Origin: Pelagibius litoralis
GTDB lineage: Bacteria > Pseudomonadota > Alphaproteobacteria > Kiloniellales > Kiloniellaceae
Assembly: GCF_011683915.1 (NCBI RefSeq)
Contig: NZ_JAAQPH010000001.1
Coordinates: 310,001-374,000, forward strand
Length of the DNA: 64,000 bases
Reading direction: 5' to 3'
Both the position numbers and the translations under genes were made by a program. Each line of letters begins with the position of its first letter. Within the stretch, counting starts at the first letter, position 1. Under the pieces are notes generated by a model. The model saw nothing but the letters and a program-made list of their open reading frames with translations. It was not told the origin of the DNA and searched no databases. Positions 49,971 through 61,909 of the stretch are shown here, piece by piece.

Positions 49971-50698
49971 TTGTAGCGGGCGTGGATCTCGGCCTGGGTG
50001 CCGTCGGCGATCATCTCCGATAAGGCGCTTTGCATCCGCTCGACGATGTCGTCGGGCGTATCGAGCGAGCAGGCGACGGAGAACACCTGTTCGAAAAGCA
50101 CGGCAACTTCCTCCACCGGCACGCCCTGATCGCGCAGGCGATGCAGATAGGATTCTGAGACCGCCATCAGATCGACGCGGCCGTTAAGCAATTTGGTCAA
50201 GGTCAGATCCAGGTCGCGGGCCAGGTCGATTTGGCTGAAACCGGCGTTGCGCAGCAACTCGACCGTATAGTCGCCCGTCTGGGTACCGGTGCGATAGGCC
50301 GTGGCAGCCTTCAGGTCAGCGGGGTCGACCGCAGAATCTTCGGCGCGGATGATCAAGGTTCTTTCGACCAGCAGCGGCTCAACCCACTTGAAGCGCTTGT
50401 TGCGGTCCACGGTATGTGCGGTTGTGAAGACGCAGGTCATCGGCTGCGAACCCGCCAATCCTATGGCCCGTGACCAGGGCATCAGGGTCATCTCGTAGGC
50501 GATCCCGCTGCGGTGCATGACCTCTCGTACCTGATCGGCGCCGAGACCGGCTATTTCACCGTCCTGTTCGAAATTGAAGGGGGCGTATTGCTCTGTCGTA
50601 AGCTGCAGGACTTCTTCCGCTGCGACTCGGCTGTCATGAAGAACAAGACTTGTTGTGACGATGACGGCGGCAAAAGTTCCATCGATCCACTTCATCAT
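49967..50698 (-). CDS. Periplasmic solute-binding protein, family 3 type
   Basis: Protein of 243 aa with a signal peptide (cleavage near VAAEE) and a bilobal binding fold like the amino-acid-binding SBP_bac_3 family: QLTTEQYAPFNFEQDGEIAGLGADQV at the start (shown in parts by position 32-57), a MPWSRAIGLA segment, and a hinge near the middle. No ABC permease or ATPase lies beside it, so it is probably not a transport subunit but a sensor partner or an orphan; the divergent histidine kinase is a candidate partner. Two adjacent ATG codons compete as start. Confidence 0.75.
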   Translation of the reverse strand: MMKWIDGTFAAVIVTTSLVLHDSRVAAEEVLQLTTEQYAPFNFEQDGEIAGLGADQVREVMHRSGIAYEMTLMPWSRAIGLAGSQPMTCVFTTAHTVDRNKRFKWVEPLLVERTLIIRAEDSAVDPADLKAATAYRTGTQTGDYTVELLRNAGFSQIDLARDLDLTLTKLLNGRVDLMAVSESYLHRLRDQGVPVEEVAVLFEQVFSVACSLDTPDDIVERMQSALSEMIADGTQAEIHARYN

Positions 50699-50906
50699 TG
50701 ATCTCCGAAAGAATAGTCAGGCTGAAAGGCTTGTTGGCAAAATCCTGCAAGAAAACAAAAACATAGCGTAAGAACTAATTTTGCTGGCGAAGCTGACATA
50801 GTACTACTACCAGAATTCGCGTAAACAATAGTTTAAGGTAAGTGACTTATCGTGCTTTGGTTGTTTATCGTTATGAACAAGGTCTTAAGATAACGCCGCG
50901 CCGGTC

Positions 50907-52442
50907 ATGGGCAGCGCAAAGCAGGTCAACGAAACCGCAATGCAGCAGAAGCGCACGAGAGTCTCTGGCACGTCGATCCGGAATCGGATCGTGATCACCG
51001 TGCTTGTGACGGTTGTCGTTGTCTCGCTGCTCGGCACGGCTCTCTCGGGACGGGAGAACGCCGCCCGCCTGATGAGCGGTTTGGAAGCTGAATCCCAGGT
51101 GCTGACGTCTGTGTTCGGGGATACCCTGTCGGATCCCTTGTGGGACTATGACTACAACATGGTCCAGCAACGTTTGGAGCACCTGGTCGACACCAGGGCG
51201 ATCGTCGGTGCGCGGGTGTTCGATAGCAGAGGCAACAAGCTTGCCGAAGTCCTGACCGACCGCTTCGATCCGGAGGCCACGGCCGACTACCTAGTTTTCG
51301 ATCATAGCATCATTGCCGAATCAGGAGAGTGGGTCGGCACCCTGTTTTTATGGGTCTCCACCGCCGGGGTTTCAGCAGAGGTCTGGAGCGCCATTCGCTA
51401 CGACGCCGCGACCGCCGGCATTCTGGCCGTGATCACAGCCATCGTCGTCTTTGCCGGCGTCAATCTGATCTCCGGGCCCCTATCGCGTGTCGCCGATGCA
51501 ATGATCCGGATCGGCGAGGGCGCGCTCGAGACCGAAGTGCCGGAGCGCGGCCGCGACGGTGAGGTCAGCCGCATGGCCGATGCACTGGAGCAGTTGCGCC
51601 TCAAGAGCCTGCGCGTGGAGCAGGCCGAGCGGGATCTGCGGCGGGCCAATGCCCATCTGGAACAGCGCGTGTCTGAACGAACGGTCGAGCTTGAAACGGC
51701 GCGTGAACAGGCGGTCGAAGCCAACCGCGCCAAGACCGAGTTCCTGGCCAACATGAGCCATGACCTGCGAACACCGCTCAATGCCATCCTCGGGTTCAGC
51801 GAGATCATGCGGGCCGGCGCCTTCGGCCCCCTGGGCGATCCGCGTTATGAGGAATATGTCGAAGACATTCATCATAGCGGCTCACTGCTGATCAGCCTGA
51901 TCAACGACCTGCTGGACATTTCCAAGGTCGAGGCCGGCAAGTACGAACTGACCGAGGAGGTCGTCGACATCCGGGCGCTGATACACAACGCCCTGCGCCA
52001 GATCGCCACGGCTGTCGAGGGCGCGGCACTGACTGTGGCCACGCATGTGCCCGCGGATATGCCGGCCCTTCGTGGGGACGGGCGGGTGCTGACCCAGATC
52101 CTCAACAATCTGCTTTCCAACTCGGTGAAATTCACGCCGCGGGGCGGACATATCGATGTCAGCGCCTGGACAGACCATCAGGGTCAGCTCCACATACGTG
52201 TCGCCGACAATGGCATCGGCATGACCAGGGAGGGCGTTACCAAAGCGCTGCGGCCTTTCGAGCAGGCGCACAACGCCCGGGCCCGCGAACACAACGGTAC
52301 CGGTCTCGGCCTGCACCTCTGCGACAACTTCATGAAGCTCTTCGGTGGTTCGCTCGAAATCAAGAGTGAAGAAGGCGGCGGCACCACGGTGACGGTCGCC
52401 TTCCCGGCGGAACGTGCGATCGAAAAGCGTCGTTCGGCCTAG
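50907..52442 (+). CDS. Membrane sensor histidine kinase
   Basis: Sensor kinase of 511 aa. Helix 1 is at about 27-47, a periplasmic sensor region at about 48-165, helix 2 at about 168-192, then HAMP (about 190-245) and a coiled coil. The HisKA domain has H285 in MSHDLRTPLNAILGF, and the ATPase domain carries ILNNLLSNSVKFTP, VADNGIGM and GTGLGLHL. No receiver domain or response regulator is near, so it is an orphan kinase. The 208-base AT-rich gap to the binding-protein gene (50699-50906) presumably holds both promoters. An ATG at 50940 is an alternative start. It ends head-to-head with the permease gene. Confidence 0.88.
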   Translation: MGSAKQVNETAMQQKRTRVSGTSIRNRIVITVLVTVVVVSLLGTALSGRENAARLMSGLEAESQVLTSVFGDTLSDPLWDYDYNMVQQRLEHLVDTRAIVGARVFDSRGNKLAEVLTDRFDPEATADYLVFDHSIIAESGEWVGTLFLWVSTAGVSAEVWSAIRYDAATAGILAVITAIVVFAGVNLISGPLSRVADAMIRIGEGALETEVPERGRDGEVSRMADALEQLRLKSLRVEQAERDLRRANAHLEQRVSERTVELETAREQAVEANRAKTEFLANMSHDLRTPLNAILGFSEIMRAGAFGPLGDPRYEEYVEDIHHSGSLLISLINDLLDISKVEAGKYELTEEVVDIRALIHNALRQIATAVEGAALTVATHVPADMPALRGDGRVLTQILNNLLSNSVKFTPRGGHIDVSAWTDHQGQLHIRVADNGIGMTREGVTKALRPFEQAHNARAREHNGTGLGLHLCDNFMKLFGGSLEIKSEEGGGTTVTVAFPAERAIEKRRSA

Positions 52443-54457
52443 CGAAAGCGCCAGGCCTGGGTTCGCTTCAGAACACCTTTGGAAATAATGAGGTGCAGGA
52501 TACGGGCGCCGGCATTGGTGTAGAAGATCATCATGCCCATTGCCGCGGCCGGTGCGATATCGCCGGCGTCATCCATGTTCAGCACCGCGACCGAAGCCAG
52601 GGTCGTCGTTGGCGAGTAGAGAAAGACCACCGCCGAAACCGTCGTCATGGCATTGACGAAGAGATAGATCGAAATGTCGAGGATGGTCGGCAGGCAGACC
52701 GGTACGGTGACCAAGCGAAACAGTTTGTGGAAAGGCTGTTTCAGCGAGGCGGCGACGGACTCGAACTCCCGATCCATCTGTTTCAACGCCGTCACCGCGG
52801 TCAGGTGCGAGACGGTATAGAAGTGGGTCACCGTGCAGATCACCAGGATCGCCATGGTGCCGTAGAACACATTCAGCGGATTGCGTGGATCGTTGAAGAA
52901 AAAGATGTAAGCCAGACCCAGCACCATGCCGGGGATCGCCATGGGCAGCATGGCCAGCAGCTGAAAGAGGCCGCGTCCGGTTTCGAAACCCTTGATCTTC
53001 TCGACCATATAGCCGCCGGTGAAGACCACCAGCGTGCCGAAAACAGCGGTCAGCAAAGCCAGTTGGATGGAGTTGTAGTAGGAATCCCAACCGCCGCCGT
53101 CCATGAGATCGAAGGCATAGTTGTTCATGCTGAGACTGAGATCGTAGGGCCAGAACTTGATCAGCGCCGCGAACTGGCAGACCGCCAGCAACCCGACAAT
53201 GAAAACCGCAACCAGACTGCAGTAACCGAAGGCCAGCCAGTCGGCGCGCGGATTGGCGCGGGGCTGGTAGGGGACCGAGCGGGCGGATAGCAGGGCGACC
53301 TGCTTTTTCTGCACCTGCCGGTCCACGGCGAAGGCGACCAGTGCCGGGATCAGCAGAACCACCGAGACTACGGCGCCCATTTCGAAATTCTGCTGGCCGA
53401 TCACCTGTTTGTAGATATCGACGGCCAGCATGTTGTACTGCCCACCGATCACCTTGGGCAGGCCGAAGTCGGTGATCACCAGGTTGAAGACCACGAAAGC
53501 GGCTGAAATCAGGCCGTAGCGGGCGCCGGGCAGGGTGACGGTCCAGAAGATCTTCCAACGACTTGCTTTTAGAGACTCAGCCGCTTCGTAGAGCCGCGCA
53601 TCGGAGATCGCCAGGGCCGTGGTGATGATGAGCATGGCATGGGGGAAGGTGAAGAACACCGAGCCGATGACGATGCCGATAGGGCCGTAGATCGATTCCC
53701 CCAGCAGCAGGCCCTTGATCATGCCCTGATTGCCGAAGAGGTAGACCAGGGCGATGCCGGGCAGCAGCGATGGCACCAGGATGGGCGCCAGGGCAATCAG
53801 CCTGAAAACGCCCTTGAAGCGCATGCAGCTGCGGCTGAGCGCATAGGCAAAACCGAAAGCCAGGGTGACGGTGATGATGGTGCTGAGGGCCGAGATGAAC
53901 AGCGAGTTCTCAATCGAGCGGAACAGCGACGGCGTCGAAAAATAAGTCGTGTAGTTCTGCAGGCCCTGGCTGCGAACCGGGCGCAGCATGACGCGGCGGA
54001 AGGTGTTGGAGTCCACTTCCTGCCAGGCAGTGCCGGAAAACCGTTCCGAGCCGATCAGGAAGGAAACGTCTTCGCCGGTGCCGCGGATGCGGTAGATCAT
54101 CGGGCTGCGGAAACTGAATTCGGGAAAGAAGCTGGTCGCCGGCAGGCGCCCGTCGCTGCTGGTGGCGAGATCTTCCGATGGCACGGCCTGCAGGGTTTCG
54201 TTCAGGGCCGCGGCGGTGATCGGTGCTGTCTGAAAGTTGCCCGTGTCGTCGCTGACCTGGAACTCATAGCTGGTGAGATCGAACTGATAGGTCGAAAAGG
54301 ACTTCGACAGCATGGCGTAGAGCGGCAGGGCGAGGGCGATCACCAGGTAGAGCGCGATGACGGCCATGAAACCGCGCATGGCCAGGTCGTCGCGGCCCAA
54401 TCTTGCCTTGATCGGACGCCCGGCGGGCCGAAGGTTCTCAGCCGTTGCCGACATCAT
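52439..54457 (-). CDS. 2-Aminoethylphosphonate ABC transporter permease (fused, PhnU2-like)
   Basis: Inner-membrane permease of 672 aa with two complete BPD-type halves in one chain (about 12 helices), like the double permeases of iron and phosphonate importers. The EAA-type loops lie near ESLKASRWKIFWTVTLPGA and in SVAASLKQPFHKLFRLVTVP. An extra-cytoplasmic insert of roughly 100 residues (about 55-155) separates the first helix from the rest. It imports phosphonate with the ATPase and binding protein upstream. The start overlaps the ATPase gene by 20 bases, and its stop codon overlaps that of the kinase gene (CTAG). Confidence 0.82.
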   Translation of the reverse strand: MMSATAENLRPAGRPIKARLGRDDLAMRGFMAVIALYLVIALALPLYAMLSKSFSTYQFDLTSYEFQVSDDTGNFQTAPITAAALNETLQAVPSEDLATSSDGRLPATSFFPEFSFRSPMIYRIRGTGEDVSFLIGSERFSGTAWQEVDSNTFRRVMLRPVRSQGLQNYTTYFSTPSLFRSIENSLFISALSTIITVTLAFGFAYALSRSCMRFKGVFRLIALAPILVPSLLPGIALVYLFGNQGMIKGLLLGESIYGPIGIVIGSVFFTFPHAMLIITTALAISDARLYEAAESLKASRWKIFWTVTLPGARYGLISAAFVVFNLVITDFGLPKVIGGQYNMLAVDIYKQVIGQQNFEMGAVVSVVLLIPALVAFAVDRQVQKKQVALLSARSVPYQPRANPRADWLAFGYCSLVAVFIVGLLAVCQFAALIKFWPYDLSLSMNNYAFDLMDGGGWDSYYNSIQLALLTAVFGTLVVFTGGYMVEKIKGFETGRGLFQLLAMLPMAIPGMVLGLAYIFFFNDPRNPLNVFYGTMAILVICTVTHFYTVSHLTAVTALKQMDREFESVAASLKQPFHKLFRLVTVPVCLPTILDISIYLFVNAMTTVSAVVFLYSPTTTLASVAVLNMDDAGDIAPAAAMGMMIFYTNAGARILHLIISKGVLKRTQAWRFR

Positions 54458-55541
54458 CGCCTCCGGCGGGAAAGGCGATCAGCCTGTCGGCGGGCAGTTC
54501 AATGGTCAGCGCCGACCCGGCGGCGAGCGAAAGGCGGCGCACCGCGTTGATGGAGAAGTCGGCGTAGAGCACCTCGTCGCCCAACTCCGCTCCGGTGAGG
54601 CGAGAGCGCCAGAAGGACCCCAGGAACTCCATCTCTCCAACGGTGACCGCCAGGGCGCTGTGATCGCTCTCCGCCCGACGGCTTCCCGGTTCGTGGGGAA
54701 TGATGTCTTCCGGGCGGATGGTCACGATCACCTGTTGGCCCTGCGCAAAGCCGTGCGCCGCACTTCTCAGTGCGCACTTGCCGACGGTCAGGCCGTTGGC
54801 CGCCGTAATGGTTGAGTGGATCTGGTTGGTCTCACCGATGAAGTCGGCAACGAAGAGCGATCCGGGCTCGCGATAGATTTCGGTGGGGGTGCCAACCTGC
54901 TCGATGACACCATGGTTCATGACAACGATGCGGTCCGCCATGGAGAGTGCTTCCTCCTGATCATGGGTGACCATGACCGTGGTGACGCCGAGCTTGCGCT
55001 GCAGTTCCTTGATCTGATGGCGCAGGTGGACGCGCACCTTGGCATCCAAGGCCGAAAGCGGCTCGTCGAGCAGCAGCAGGCCGGGGGAGGTGGCGATGGC
55101 GCGGGCCAGGGCGATGCGCTGCTGCTGGCCGCCGGAAAGCTGTGCCGGATACTTTTTGCCCTGGTCGGCCAGGTCCACCAGGTCCAGCAGCTCGGCGACC
55201 CGGCCGGTGATCTCGGTTTTCGACCGGCCGGCGTTTTCCAAGCCAAAGGCGATGTTGCGCTCGATGGTCAGATTGGGGAACAGCGCGTAGGACTGAAATA
55301 CGATGCCGAAATCGCGCCGGGCGATCGGTAATGCGGAGATGTCGCGGCCAGCCTGCTCGATACTGCCGAAACTCTGAAGGTCGAGCCCGGCGATGGCGCG
55401 CAACAGGGTGGTTTTGCCGCAGCCCGAAGGCCCGAGGAAGCAGACGAACTCACCCTCCTCGATCTCCAGGGAGATGTCCTTCAGGGCCGTAAAATCGCCG
55501 AAGTTCTTGTAGAGGTTGCGGATGCGAAGATAGCTGGACAC
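54438..55541 (-). CDS. 2-Aminoethylphosphonate ABC transporter ATPase (PhnT2-like)
   Basis: ATP-binding subunit of 367 aa. It has Walker A GPSGCGKTT, the Q-loop VFQSYALFPNLT, signature LSGGQQQR, Walker B LLLLDEPLSALD, and the H-loop MVTHDQEEAL, plus a C-terminal TOBE regulatory domain from about 265 (IRPEDIIPHE). I placed the start at a GTG (55541) with GAGG eight bases upstream; the longer ATG frame to 55613 begins inside the terminator hairpin. The family also serves spermidine and iron, but the phn genes beside it point to 2-AEP. Confidence 0.85.
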   Translation of the reverse strand: MSSYLRIRNLYKNFGDFTALKDISLEIEEGEFVCFLGPSGCGKTTLLRAIAGLDLQSFGSIEQAGRDISALPIARRDFGIVFQSYALFPNLTIERNIAFGLENAGRSKTEITGRVAELLDLVDLADQGKKYPAQLSGGQQQRIALARAIATSPGLLLLDEPLSALDAKVRVHLRHQIKELQRKLGVTTVMVTHDQEEALSMADRIVVMNHGVIEQVGTPTEIYREPGSLFVADFIGETNQIHSTITAANGLTVGKCALRSAAHGFAQGQQVIVTIRPEDIIPHEPGSRRAESDHSALAVTVGEMEFLGSFWRSRLTGAELGDEVLYADFSINAVRRLSLAAGSALTIELPADRLIAFPAGGDDVGNG

Positions 55542-55600
55542 CGAGGAAGCCTCGCTCGATTTATACCAAGTTACGCTGATAATGACTCTCAGGACCAAAA

Positions 55601-55624
55601 GAGGGCGCCGCAAGCGGCGCCCTC
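55601..55624 (-). terminator. Terminator after the 2-AEP binding-protein gene
   Basis: On the minus strand GAGGGCGCCG and CGGCGCCCTC (forward 55601-55610 and 55615-55624) form a ten-base stem with a four-base loop followed by TTTTGG. It lies 22 bases after the binding-protein stop and before the ATPase start, so it probably trims expression of ATPase and permease relative to the binding protein. Confidence 0.75.
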
Positions 55625-55645
55625 CTTGTCTGAACTAAGCTGCGA

Positions 55646-56668
55646 TCAGCTCTTGGGCTCGGACTTCGAGTCGTAGCGCTTCTGCCATTCTTCAAGGATG
55701 GCCTTGCGGTTGTTGGCGGCGAACTCGAAATCGTTGTCGATCATCTTCTCGACAAGGTTATCCGGGAAGTGCTCGACCGGCTTGGCGACACCCGGCATGG
55801 CAACGACGGCATAGCCGCTGTTGTACATCTCGTTGGCTGTCTTGGTGACCGACCAGTCGACCAGGGTCTTGGCGGCCTCAAGCTTGGCGGTGCCGGCGAC
55901 AATGGCCGTAGCCTCCATATCCCAACCCACGCCCTCGTCGGGCACGATGATCTCCAGCGGCGCACCGGCGGCTTTCGACTTGGCACCGCGGAAAGCAAAG
56001 GAGACGCCGATGGGGATTTCCCCGGCAGCGGCCAGTTTGCAGGGCTTGGAGCCGGAGTGGGTATAGCGGGCGATGTTGCCGTGCAGCTTGTCCATGTAAT
56101 CCCAGCCGCCGTCTTCACCGAAGATCTGCAGCCAGCTCGACACGTCCAGGAAGCCGGTACCCGAGGAGTTGGGGTTCGGCATGATCACGTGCCCGGCGTA
56201 TTCCGGTTTGGCCAGGTCTTTCCAGGTCTTCGGCGGCGTCAGGCCCAGCTTGCCGGCCTCCACCGTGTTGTAGCAGACCGAAGCGACCCAGGCGTCCATG
56301 CCGACCCAGGCCGGTGGGGTGCTCTTGTCGACGAACTTGGCATCCAACTTCTCCACGCCCTTGGGGGCATAAGCCTCCAGCATGCCCTCTGTCTTCAGCA
56401 GCAGCAGCGAGGTTGCAGCCAGGCCCCAGATTACGTCGGCCTGCGGGTTGTTCTTCTCCGCCAAAAGCTTGGCGGTGATGATCCCGGTTGAATCGCGGAC
56501 CCAGTTGATCTTGATGTCCGGATGGTCCTGATTGAAGGTTTCCGCGTAGCGCTTCAGGTCCTCCGCCTCGACGGCCGTATAGACCGTTAGTTCGGTTTCC
56601 GCCGCCGCCGTTGAGGCGACAAGCAGGCCGGCCGCCACCGCGGTCAGACAAGTCCTACGAAAAGCCAT
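55646..56668 (-). CDS. 2-Aminoethylphosphonate-binding periplasmic protein (PhnS2-like)
   Basis: Substrate-binding protein of 340 aa with a signal peptide ending near STAAAE and the ELTVYTAVEAEDLKRYAETF start of the iron/phosphonate-type binding family. Typical segments are ADVIWGLAATSLLLLKTEG, MPNPNSSGTGFLDVSSWL and GVSFAFRGA. It delivers 2-AEP to the permease. AGGGGA precedes the ATG. The 189-base upstream gap (56669-56857) has two small dyads, GAACG-TTTT-CGTTC (56694-56707) and AATAG/CTATT near 56804-56820, which could be operators. It is probably the first gene of a second transcript of the locus. Confidence 0.85.
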   Translation of the reverse strand: MAFRRTCLTAVAAGLLVASTAAAETELTVYTAVEAEDLKRYAETFNQDHPDIKINWVRDSTGIITAKLLAEKNNPQADVIWGLAATSLLLLKTEGMLEAYAPKGVEKLDAKFVDKSTPPAWVGMDAWVASVCYNTVEAGKLGLTPPKTWKDLAKPEYAGHVIMPNPNSSGTGFLDVSSWLQIFGEDGGWDYMDKLHGNIARYTHSGSKPCKLAAAGEIPIGVSFAFRGAKSKAAGAPLEIIVPDEGVGWDMEATAIVAGTAKLEAAKTLVDWSVTKTANEMYNSGYAVVAMPGVAKPVEHFPDNLVEKMIDNDFEFAANNRKAILEEWQKRYDSKSEPKS

Positions 56669-56857
56669 GATATTTATTCCCCTGTTGCTAGCCGAACGTT
56701 TTCGTTCTTCTTGAGTTTGTTGGCCTGCCTCTGCTCCGCTGCCGTATCCAGCGCCGGAACCATCCCGTAGCAGCCTGTTAGAAATACTGCATGGCAGCCT
56801 TCAATAGGGAAAATCTATTATTTTTATGCATCGAAAGCTTTTACTGATGGATGAACT

Positions 56858-57700
56858 TCACCGGGCGAGGGTCAGCATCAGGACACCGGCACCGACGATA
56901 ACGGCGGCGGCGAGGCGGCTGATCCAGGGCCGCTCGCGGAATATGACGACGCCGAAGAGGGCGGCGATGATCACGCTGGACTCGCGCAGGGCCGAGACCA
57001 TGCCCAGCGGCGCCAGGGTGTTGGCGTAGATCACCAGACCGTAGGCGACAACGGCGCAGAGCCCGCCGAGGTAACCGACGCGAAGGGTGGCGCGCACCTC
57101 CGGCGTAAAGCTTGGGCGCAGGCGCGTGAAAACGAAGAGGCTGACGAGGAACTCACTGAAGAACAGCCAGCCCATGTAGCCGAAGGGACTGCCGGAGAGT
57201 CTGACGCCGATGCCGTCGACCACGCTGTAGGTGGCAATGATCAGCCCGGTGGCGATGGCGGCCAGGGTCGAGCGCGGATCGGGCACGCTGGGGCCCTTGG
57301 AAAAGAAGGCCAGCAGGCAGATGCCGGCGGAAACCAGGGCGATACCGGCCCAACCTTGTGACGAGAGCATTTCGCCGGCAAACACCAGGGCGCCGAGCGA
57401 CACCAGCAGCGGCGCGATGCCGCGCGAGATCGGATAGACCCGCGACAGGTCGCCCCATTTGTAAGCCATCGACAGGAAGTAGTAATAGCCGTAGTGGGTG
57501 GTCGCCGAGGCCGCGATGTAGGGCCAGGAAGCGGGCAGGGGAGTCTCGGCCCAGAGCAGCAGGATCAGGCCGACGGTGCCGTGGGTGCCCGCCACGGCGG
57601 CCAGCACCAGCGCCCGCGCCCGCGTTCCCTTGACGATGGCGTTCCAGGTGGCGTGCAGCACCGCCGCGCCGAGCACCAGCACTACAGCAAACTCTGACAA
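56858..57700 (-). CDS. EamA-like DMT-superfamily transporter
   Basis: Membrane protein of 280 aa with ten hydrophobic helices in two EamA repeats (for example LVLGAAVLHATWNAIVKG and VVFRERPW-type end VIFRERPWISRLAAAVIV). Members export or import amino acids, nucleotides and other small molecules. Its position between phnY and the ABC importer genes suggests a job in phosphonate metabolism, perhaps uptake or export of an intermediate, but the sequence gives no substrate. The start is a TTG (57700) with AGGGG upstream. Confidence 0.8.
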   Translation of the reverse strand: MSEFAVVLVLGAAVLHATWNAIVKGTRARALVLAAVAGTHGTVGLILLLWAETPLPASWPYIAASATTHYGYYYFLSMAYKWGDLSRVYPISRGIAPLLVSLGALVFAGEMLSSQGWAGIALVSAGICLLAFFSKGPSVPDPRSTLAAIATGLIIATYSVVDGIGVRLSGSPFGYMGWLFFSEFLVSLFVFTRLRPSFTPEVRATLRVGYLGGLCAVVAYGLVIYANTLAPLGMVSALRESSVIIAALFGVVIFRERPWISRLAAAVIVGAGVLMLTLAR

Positions 57701-57756
57701 TCAGGCCCCTAGCTTTCTTCGGCTTTCTTTGTTGGTTCGAGTCCTGCCGTCGGACC

Positions 57757-59220
57757 TTAGCTCCAGGGCAGGGAGAAGGTCTTCACGTTGGTGTAGCTCT
57801 TTACCGCCTCGATGACGCCTTCCTTGTAACCGAGGCCCGAGTCTTTGATGCCGCCGAAGGGTGACATCTCGATGCGGTAGCCGGGCACTTCCCAGATGTT
57901 CACCGTGCCCACCTTCAGGCCCTTGATGTAGGCCTGCATACGGTTGAAGTCGTTGGTGCAGACGCCGGAAGAAAGCCCGAAGGCGGTGGAGTTGGAGATT
58001 TTCATCACCGCTTCGTCGTCGTCGGGCACGCGCACGATGGGGACGATGGGACCGAAGGTTTCCTCCATCACCAGTTCCGACTCATGAGGCACGCGGTCGA
58101 CCACGATGGGCGGCAACAGCGCGCCCTGGCGGCCCGGGTTGTAGAGGATTTCCGCACCCGCTTCCGCCGCGGCGTGAACACGCGCTTCGAAGGATTCGGC
58201 CGCCTGCGCGTGAACCACGGTGCCCAGGTCGTTATCGCTGTCCATGGGGTCGCCGAAGCGGATCTTCTTGGCGCGCTCCAGCACCAGCGGCACGAAACGC
58301 TCGGCGATGCTGTCCTGGCAGAGGATGCGCTTCACTGCCGTGCAGCGCTGTCCCGAGTTCTTGGTGGCCCCGGCGACGGCGAGGTCGGCGGCCTTGGCAA
58401 GGTCGTCGTCGCTGAGGTCGTTCAGGATGATCAGCGGGTCGTTGCCGCCCAGTTCCAATACAGTGCGCTTGTAACCGGCCTTGTCGGCGATCATCTTGCC
58501 GACCGGCACGCCGCCGGTGAATGTAATCAACTCGATGTCCGGGTTCTGGATCATCTCCAGGCCGATATCCTGCGGCAGGCCGGTAACGACGGAGAACATT
58601 TCCGGCGGCAGGCCGGCGTCATAGAGAATATCGGCCAGGATCAGCGCCGTCATGGGCGTCAGCTCGGTCGGCTTGCAGACCATGCAGTTGTTGGTGACGA
58701 CGGACGGCGCGATCTTGTGGGACACCATGTTGAGCGGATGGTTGAAGGGCGTGATGGCGGAGATCGCCTTCAAGGGCTCGCGGGTCGTGAAAATCTTGCG
58801 CGCCTTGCCGTGGGGCGTCAGATCGCAGGAGAAGATCTCGCCGTCGTCCTGGATGCAGAGCTGCCCGGCCAGGGTGAAGACATCGTAGGCGCGGCCCACT
58901 TCATAGAGTGAGTCGGCCTTGGAAATACCGAGTTCCAGAGTGATGAGGTCGGAGATTTCCTCTTTTCGCGCGACCAGGATCTCCGCCGTCTTGAACAGGA
59001 TCTGCTGGCGCTCGTAACGGGTCAGCTTCGGTTCGTAGGCAGCGGCAATGTCGAAGGCCTCGCGCGCCTGGGCGGCGTTGCCCGCGGGTACCGTGCCGAT
59101 CACCGCGTCGGTGTAGGGGTAACGGACCTCGATAACGCCTTCGGCATCGACCTTACGGCCGGCGATGCGCATGGGCTCATGGCGGATAGCTGCGGCGCCG
59201 ATGGTTTCTGCGATACTCAT
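57757..59220 (-). CDS. phnY: Phosphonoacetaldehyde dehydrogenase
   Basis: NAD-dependent aldehyde dehydrogenase of 487 aa that oxidises phosphonoacetaldehyde to phosphonoacetate. The catalytic Cys is in [12 protein letters not shown], the Glu in [11 protein letters not shown], and the nucleotide loop in [17 protein letters not shown]. The specific function follows from the order phnW-phnA-phnY, since ALDH families alone do not define substrate. It starts 15 bases... from the phnA stop on the same strand. Note that the name phnY is also used for an unrelated 2-AEP dioxygenase; this is the dehydrogenase. Confidence 0.9.
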   Translation of the reverse strand: MSIAETIGAAAIRHEPMRIAGRKVDAEGVIEVRYPYTDAVIGTVPAGNAAQAREAFDIAAAYEPKLTRYERQQILFKTAEILVARKEEISDLITLELGISKADSLYEVGRAYDVFTLAGQLCIQDDGEIFSCDLTPHGKARKIFTTREPLKAISAITPFNHPLNMVSHKIAPSVVTNNCMVCKPTELTPMTALILADILYDAGLPPEMFSVVTGLPQDIGLEMIQNPDIELITFTGGVPVGKMIADKAGYKRTVLELGGNDPLIILNDLSDDDLAKAADLAVAGATKNSGQRCTAVKRILCQDSIAERFVPLVLERAKKIRFGDPMDSDNDLGTVVHAQAAESFEARVHAAAEAGAEILYNPGRQGALLPPIVVDRVPHESELVMEETFGPIVPIVRVPDDDEAVMKISNSTAFGLSSGVCTNDFNRMQAYIKGLKVGTVNIWEVPGYRIEMSPFGGIKDSGLGYKEGVIEAVKSYTNVKTFSLPWS

Positions 59221-59234
59221 AATGGAAGGTTCCC

Positions 59235-61744
<2,510 letters not shown>

Positions 61745-61810
61745 CAGCGTCGCTCTCCTGGCGTGCGAGGTGGAACTGAAAGGGTGAATCGGCCGCTATC
61801 CTGGGGTTCT

Positions 61811-61866
61811 CTCATGTATCTGTAAAATCGTTATTTTGTATATGTTTGATAAGTTATGGTAATAGA
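61811..61866. promoter_or_regulatory. AT-rich divergent control region between phnW and the LysR gene
   Basis: The 165-base gap 61745-61909 contains an AT-rich core with the dyad AAAAT-CGTT-ATTTT (61824-61837) flanked by TATC (61817-61820) and GATA (61848-61851). For the plus strand, TTGTAT (61836-61841) and TAATAG (61860-61865) with an 18-base spacer could be the lysR promoter. LysR proteins often bind such dyads to control the divergent operon. Confidence 0.4.
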
Positions 61867-61909
61867 AGCCTGTGACGGTTTTTTGACCTCATCCTAAGAG
61901 GGGCGGGCC

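Noticed and set aside
55542-55613. N-terminal extension of the ABC ATPase
   Set aside because: The extension begins inside a terminator hairpin, and its sequence has no family match; the GTG at 55541 has a ribosome-binding site.
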